Positions 6,756-9,916 of a stretch of 9,916 nt of DNA are shown one piece after another. Within the stretch, counting starts at the first letter, position 1; each line of letters starts with the position of its first letter. Source of the DNA: Desulfobacterales bacterium. Its GTDB lineage: Bacteria > Desulfobacterota > DSM-4660 > Desulfatiglandales > Desulfatiglandaceae. Location of the stretch: NCBI GenBank assembly GCA_027061865.1, contig JAMOVZ010000223.1, forward strand, positions 1 through 9,916, given 5' to 3'. The notes below the pieces were generated by a model. That model saw nothing but the letters and a program-made list of their open reading frames with translations. It did no database searches and was not told the DNA's origin. The position numbers and the translations under genes were made by a program.

Positions 6756-8840
6756 TCATACCGCCTGGACTTTCACAAAGGTTTCATGAAGCCCCGGGCT
6801 TCCTCCTATCATATCGCTCACATTCTCTTGAAGCACACTGTCCGACAACCCTTTACCGTACGATCTCTCGGCCAGTTTGGATTCATGGCCAAAGCCGTGA
6901 AGCATGAAGACCGCCTCGGGATGAATCAGGTCTGTGACAAAGGCCTTGATCTTGCCCGATCCCTTGCTGGATGTCACCTCGACAATATCCCCATCCTTTA
7001 TTCCCAGCTCCGCAGCCTTCTTATCATTGATCCACAGAACATTTTCAGGGCACAATTCATTGAGATAAGGGTTGTTCTGGGTGGAGACATGGGTGTGAAG
7101 GGCGTTTCTTCCCACCACCAGCCTGAAGTGACCCTCAGGTGGCGAAGGCATAGGCTCGTATGCCGGGAATGACTCAAAGCCTGCTTCCTCAAGGAGTGAT
7201 GACTTAAACTCTATCTTTCCTGAAGGGGTCTTCAATTTGAGCCCATTGAGCCGATCCCAGAAAATCTGATCCTTGGAGTAGGCCACAAAGCCTTTGGCGT
7301 CAAAGTCTTCCAATTTGAATCCAGTGGGCTCCAACTGCCAACGCACCAGGTCTTCCATGCTCTCATACGGAAAGTACTCCCCTACCCCGATCCTCTCTGC
7401 TATCTGTTTCAGGATTATGGCCCCTTCTCTTGTGTCGTATCGAGGTTCGACCGCCTGGCGCCTGAGAAACATTTGGGGCTTGAGGCCGTTTGCCTGCTGG
7501 ACGCAGTCAGTCCTCTCAAGATAAGTGGACTCAGGGAGCACCACGTCAGAGTACCAAGCTATGTCGCTCATGTTGATGTCAATGCATACCACCAAGTCCA
7601 GTTTCTCCAGGGCCTTTTTCATCAAATTGGTATCAGGAATGGACATGATCGGGTCAAAGCGGAAGGCAATCAGTGCCTTGATTGGATATGGATCTTCGTT
7701 CAGGATGGCAAAAGGCAGCATCTGGCCCACGCCGTGGTTTGGATCTGGAAGTGGGAAATCAGGGGTCCCAACCTTGTCGAATCTGGGGACCTTGATCTTC
7801 TTGAATTTCTGCTCAGTTAGTTTCTGGGCGGGCTTTCTGCCCACTTCACCGGGACCTTTCTTAAAAAAGAAACCACCCTTTGCCTCCACGCTCCCCATGA
7901 GGGCGTTGAGAATCATGATGGACCGCCGCATATAGATTTCATTGGTGTGATTCGCCCCCCGGTAACCAAAATGAAAGATTACAGAAGGCTTGTCTCTGCT
8001 CACCTCACGGGCCAAATCTATTATGGCCTGGGCAGGAATCCCTGTCTCTTTCTCGGCCCACTGTGGCGTATAAGGGGTTATGAAGTCCTGTAACTCTTGA
8101 AGGCCCAGCACCCACTTATTCACGTACTCGGCGTCATACAGCCTCTCTTTCAGTATCACATGGATTAGGGCATAGTTAAAGGCGAGATCGGTGCCAGGCC
8201 TTATCATGAAGTATTTGTGGGCCTTGGTGGCTGTGATAGTCACCCTGGGGTCAATATAGGTCATCTTGGCGCCCCTCTCCAGGCCCTTCATCATGTTGTT
8301 TACCGCCTTCACTTCAATGGCTTCAAAAAGGTTCCTTCCATATAGCACGATGTGCTTGGTGTTTGCGTAGTCCATGCTCATCTGGGCGTCGGTATAGCCA
8401 AAAAGGGACCGGCAGGCGGTATTGACCGAGCCCTTGCAGATGGCATCATGGGTGAAGTGATTGGGCGAGCCAATGGCTTTGAGAAAGGTCTTGCTCACGT
8501 GGGTGGCAAGCTGGGTCCTTTCGCCCAAGACCACACTGTGCCCCCCGTGCTCATCTATAATGCCTTTCAACTTGTCCGCCACATAGTCAAGGGCCTCGTC
8601 CCATGAGGCCTTCCTCCATTGACCAGACCCTCGTGGACCAGTACGGATCAGGGGATGCTTGAGCCTTTGGTCGTCGTAAAGGAGCGCGGTGCCGGCACTC
8701 CCTCTTGGGCATAGGCTCCCCTCTATGCCGGCCACCTTGGGGTTGCCCTCGATGAAGGTTACCTCTCCATCCTTTACAGTAACCTTAATAGGGCAACGAA
8801 CTGAACACATGAAACACAGACTGTAGACCTCTTTTTCCAT
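6756..8840 (-). CDS. Molybdopterin oxidoreductase catalytic subunit, PsrA/PhsA-like, cytoplasmic
   Basis: The 694-residue product belongs to the DMSO reductase superfamily. It has an N-terminal [4Fe-4S] site C9-x2-C12-x3-C16-x27-C44, SWDEALDYVADKL at 79-91, the cofactor segment near 131-148 with C135 as likely Mo/W ligand, VLYGRN at 165-170, IDPRVT at 196-201, RPGTD at 214-218, VVLPESTYLERTD at 433-445, and a C-terminal dinucleotide-binding domain (THVSTQNNP, 583-591; LGIKDGDIVEV, 612-622). Cys rather than Ser or Sec at the metal, together with overall layout, points to the thiosulfate/polysulfide reductase group. C135 is followed by Lys, not the His of formate dehydrogenases. The chain starts eight residues before the first cluster Cys and has no Tat signal, so it stays in the cytoplasm. 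GGAGG lies six bases before the ATG. The substrate is unknown; sulfur compounds are one possibility. Confidence 0.88.
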   Translation of the reverse strand: MEKEVYSLCFMCSVRCPIKVTVKDGEVTFIEGNPKVAGIEGSLCPRGSAGTALLYDDQRLKHPLIRTGPRGSGQWRKASWDEALDYVADKLKGIIDEHGGHSVVLGERTQLATHVSKTFLKAIGSPNHFTHDAICKGSVNTACRSLFGYTDAQMSMDYANTKHIVLYGRNLFEAIEVKAVNNMMKGLERGAKMTYIDPRVTITATKAHKYFMIRPGTDLAFNYALIHVILKERLYDAEYVNKWVLGLQELQDFITPYTPQWAEKETGIPAQAIIDLAREVSRDKPSVIFHFGYRGANHTNEIYMRRSIMILNALMGSVEAKGGFFFKKGPGEVGRKPAQKLTEQKFKKIKVPRFDKVGTPDFPLPDPNHGVGQMLPFAILNEDPYPIKALIAFRFDPIMSIPDTNLMKKALEKLDLVVCIDINMSDIAWYSDVVLPESTYLERTDCVQQANGLKPQMFLRRQAVEPRYDTREGAIILKQIAERIGVGEYFPYESMEDLVRWQLEPTGFKLEDFDAKGFVAYSKDQIFWDRLNGLKLKTPSGKIEFKSSLLEEAGFESFPAYEPMPSPPEGHFRLVVGRNALHTHVSTQNNPYLNELCPENVLWINDKKAAELGIKDGDIVEVTSSKGSGKIKAFVTDLIHPEAVFMLHGFGHESKLAERSYGKGLSDSVLQENVSDMIGGSPGLHETFVKVQAV

Positions 8841-9071
8841 AACTCTCCTCCGTCAATATTTTTTACCGCCAAAATCTTTGTCCAATTTTAAGCAGAAAAT
8901 CAGAATAGCCTTCAGCAAATATCGTGCCTTGCCGGATTACAAAGCCTAGGAGCGCTTCCAAGGATTGGGCGTTGGAGCTGAAATCTTTTTATTCCAAAGG
9001 GTTAAGGGGCATCCCAACTCGCACATAATTTCAGAGATGAAAAGAAAATAAATTATATTCCCCCCTCTTTA

Positions 9072-9091
9072 GTGCAATCAAAATGTTGCAC
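9072..9091. promoter_or_regulatory. Palindromic operator-like site 1
   Basis: The 20-bp site GTGCAATCAAAATGTTGCAC has perfect 6-bp outer arms (GTGCAA/TTGCAC). The reverse complement of the site at 9190-9209 matches it at 17 of 20 positions. Its right arm could also serve as a -35 element. A repeated palindrome of this length suggests binding of a dimeric regulator; I cannot name the regulator. Confidence 0.5.
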
Positions 9092-9096
9092 CACTT

Positions 9097-9118
9097 ACTA
9101 GAATAGTATAGAGTCTAT
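9097..9118. repeat. Two small adjacent interrupted palindromes
   Basis: ACTA-gaa-TAGT (9097-9107) is immediately followed by ATAGA-g-TCTAT (9108-9118). They lie six bases after operator-like site 1, where a -10 element would be expected. They are short enough to be chance, but their tight packing beside longer dyads makes them worth recording. Confidence 0.3.
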
Positions 9119-9132
9119 GAGTATCATTCACC

Positions 9133-9159
9133 TTTTGGCAAAGCAAAAGTTTGCCAAAA
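9133..9159. repeat. Perfect 10-bp inverted repeat
   Basis: TTTTGGCAAA (9133-9142) and TTTGCCAAAA (9150-9159) are exact reverse complements around a 7-base centre. The dyad centre (9146) is close to the midpoint (about 9140) of the two 20-bp palindromic sites flanking it. There is no following T-tract and GC content is low, so an operator is more likely than an intrinsic terminator. Confidence 0.55.
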
Positions 9160-9184
9160 TGGATTTGGGTCTCTCGGCATTGTG

Positions 9185-9214
9185 GGGGAGCGCAATATTT
9201 TCATTGCACTCCCC
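9185..9214. repeat. Twelve-bp stem-loop with one mismatch, containing operator-like site 2
   Basis: GGGGAGCGCAAT (9185-9196) pairs with ATTGCACTCCCC (9203-9214) except at one C/A position, with loop ATTTTC. The inner 20 bases (9190-9209, GCGCAATATTTTCATTGCAC) form the second copy of the palindromic site at 9072-9091, in opposite orientation. As RNA it would be a strong hairpin in the leader of the rightward gene; it lacks a downstream U-tract, so it does not look like a simple terminator. Confidence 0.55.
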
Positions 9215-9318
9215 AATTAAATTACCAAAATGGCCCCTTTCCAAACTTGCCTAAAAGGCCCTTGGGGCCAAATTGATAATAGGGGTTTTTGTAAAATCCA
9301 ACCAAGAGGAGAAAAGAG

Positions 9319-9765
9319 ATGCTGTTGCGAACCATCACTTTAACACCCTTTTTTATCTTCGTTTTCGCCCAAAAGGCATTGGCCCTCCAGGTCCACCCCG
9401 CCCCTGAAGGACTTTACGCCCACCAGATGGCCCACCTCTTCTACCTGTTGAGCATGCTCCTGTTCATCTATTGGATACGCAGGAGTGAGCTTGGTTTCCA
9501 AAGGGCGTGGCGCTACATCCAATATGGCTGTCTCCTTTTAGCCTTGTGGAATGTCTGGGCTTTTGTGGGCCACATTATAGACCATAACCTCCCGAGAGAT
9601 TTTTTTGTGGGTCAAGGTTGGGACAAGAGCTTGGCAGTAAGTGAGGCTCCGGCCGGTTACCTTTATATCCTTCTCAAGATGGATCACCTCATTTGTGTGC
9701 CGGCAGTAGCCCTCCTTTTTTTAGCTCTGAGACAGCTCAAAAAGAAGAGCCAGGAGGCCCAGTAG
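9319..9765 (+). CDS. Small multi-pass membrane protein with conserved-looking His residues
   Basis: The 148-residue product has an N-terminal hydrophobic segment or signal (about 5-23), then membrane segments near 36-53, 68-88 and 118-138, and a basic C-terminal tail. Histidines sit at the ends of the segments: H35 and H39, H85 and H89, and H123. This could be a heme or metal site, or may simply be coincidental. GAGGAG seven bases before the ATG supports the start. The stop codon TAG (9763-9765) directly abuts the ATG of the next gene, so the two are almost certainly translated together. I do not recognise the family by name. The pairing with a second membrane protein suggests a membrane sensing or electron-transfer unit, divergent from the molybdoenzyme cluster. 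Confidence 0.75.
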   Translation: MLLRTITLTPFFIFVFAQKALALQVHPAPEGLYAHQMAHLFYLLSMLLFIYWIRRSELGFQRAWRYIQYGCLLLALWNVWAFVGHIIDHNLPRDFFVGQGWDKSLAVSEAPAGYLYILLKMDHLICVPAVALLFLALRQLKKKSQEAQ

Positions 9766-9916
9766 ATGGATCTATTCATTTCCATGAAACCCGTCATATT
9801 GGTCGATGTGCTAGGCTCGGCCTTGATGGTTCTTTTCACCTATCTTTGCTTTATTTATGCCCTGTCCCTCAAGAGGGAAGAGCCTGAAAACGTGATGTGG
9901 ACATATATGCTATGGT
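9766..9916 (+). CDS. Membrane protein N-terminus, possible sensor kinase (partial)
   Basis: A frame of 50 codons starts at 9766, immediately after the preceding stop codon, and runs off the right edge. AGGAGG at 9752-9757, inside the upstream gene, is eight bases from the ATG. The residues begin MDLFISMKPVILVDVLGSAL, continue as one membrane helix (about 9-33), and reach KREEPENVMWTYMLW, apparently entering a second helix. This resembles, from memory, the N-terminal membrane region of sensor histidine kinases in Desulfobacterota. No kinase motif lies within the window, so that label is a guess and the safe call is a membrane protein. Confidence 0.6.
   Translation, partial: MDLFISMKPVILVDVLGSALMVLFTYLCFIYALSLKREEPENVMWTYMLW

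Larger units (their letters stand above)
8841..9318. other. Gene-free divergent intergenic region with dense dyads
   Basis: These 478 bp separate the molybdoenzyme cluster from the rightward membrane gene. I see no credible coding frame and no tRNA. The left half (8841-9060) is featureless apart from a GCCAAAAT motif at 8868-8875. The right half (9072-9269) is packed with inverted repeats, listed separately, some of which may act as operators and some as RNA hairpins in the leader of the rightward gene. I could not identify a convincing leftward promoter by eye. A weak rightward -35-like TTGCAC (9086-9091) with TATAGA (9107-9112) has only a 15-base spacer. Confidence 0.6.

Noticed and set aside
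6756..8840. Annotation as a formate dehydrogenase alpha subunit
   Set aside because: There is no Sec codon or Cys-His pair at the metal position; C135 is followed by Lys.
9133..9159. Sigma54 promoter (TTGGCA ... TTGC)
   Set aside because: The GG and GC dinucleotides are 16 bases apart instead of the required 12.

Overview
The window looks like part of the chromosome of an anaerobic bacterium, most plausibly a sulfur- or sulfate-metabolising member of the Desulfobacterota (former Deltaproteobacteria). The reasons are the density of Fe-S proteins, a cytoplasmic complex iron-sulfur molybdoenzyme with a GltD-type flavoprotein, a rubrerythrin-like diiron protein, strong Shine-Dalgarno sites and mid-range GC. 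This placement is inference. No mobile element, tRNA, rRNA or CRISPR array is visible.

Layout. (a) 1-461, minus: the N-terminal part of an asparagine-synthase-like protein that lacks the usual catalytic Cys2 and runs off the left edge. (b) 462-613: a divergent promoter region. (c) 614-2687, plus: an exported protein with a TolB/FlgO-like N-terminal domain and FG-GAP/VCBS-type repeats, followed 28 bp later by a rubredoxin-less rubrerythrin-like protein. (d) 2709-2921, minus: a 70-residue hypothetical protein with a GTG start. (e) 3018-8840, minus: a four-gene redox cluster, transcribed in the order molybdopterin catalytic subunit, 16-Cys ferredoxin subunit, NuoG-N-terminal-like [2Fe-2S]/[4Fe-4S] protein, and GltD/NfnB-like flavoprotein with ferredoxin extensions. 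(f) 8841-9318: a 478-bp gene-free region dense in dyad symmetry, between the redox cluster and a divergent plus-strand pair. (g) 9319-9916, plus: a small His-containing membrane protein and the N-terminus of a second membrane protein, cut by the right edge, which may be a sensor kinase.

How it fits together. The redox cluster encodes a complete electron path without a visible membrane anchor or Tat signal. The flavoprotein has FAD and NAD(P)H sites. Two ferredoxin-rich proteins can carry electrons on to a Cys-ligated Mo/W-bisMGD catalytic subunit of the thiosulfate/polysulfide reductase group. The likely product is a soluble, cytoplasmic NAD(P)H-linked oxidoreductase whose substrate cannot be read from sequence. 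Two of its subunits end in the same Cys4 module with identical spacing (C-x2-C-x29-C-x2-C). The upstream intergenic region holds two copies of a 20-bp palindromic site (17/20 identical in opposite orientation, 118 bp apart) with a perfect 10-bp inverted repeat between them. This makes it a good candidate for shared control of the redox cluster and the divergent membrane/sensor genes.
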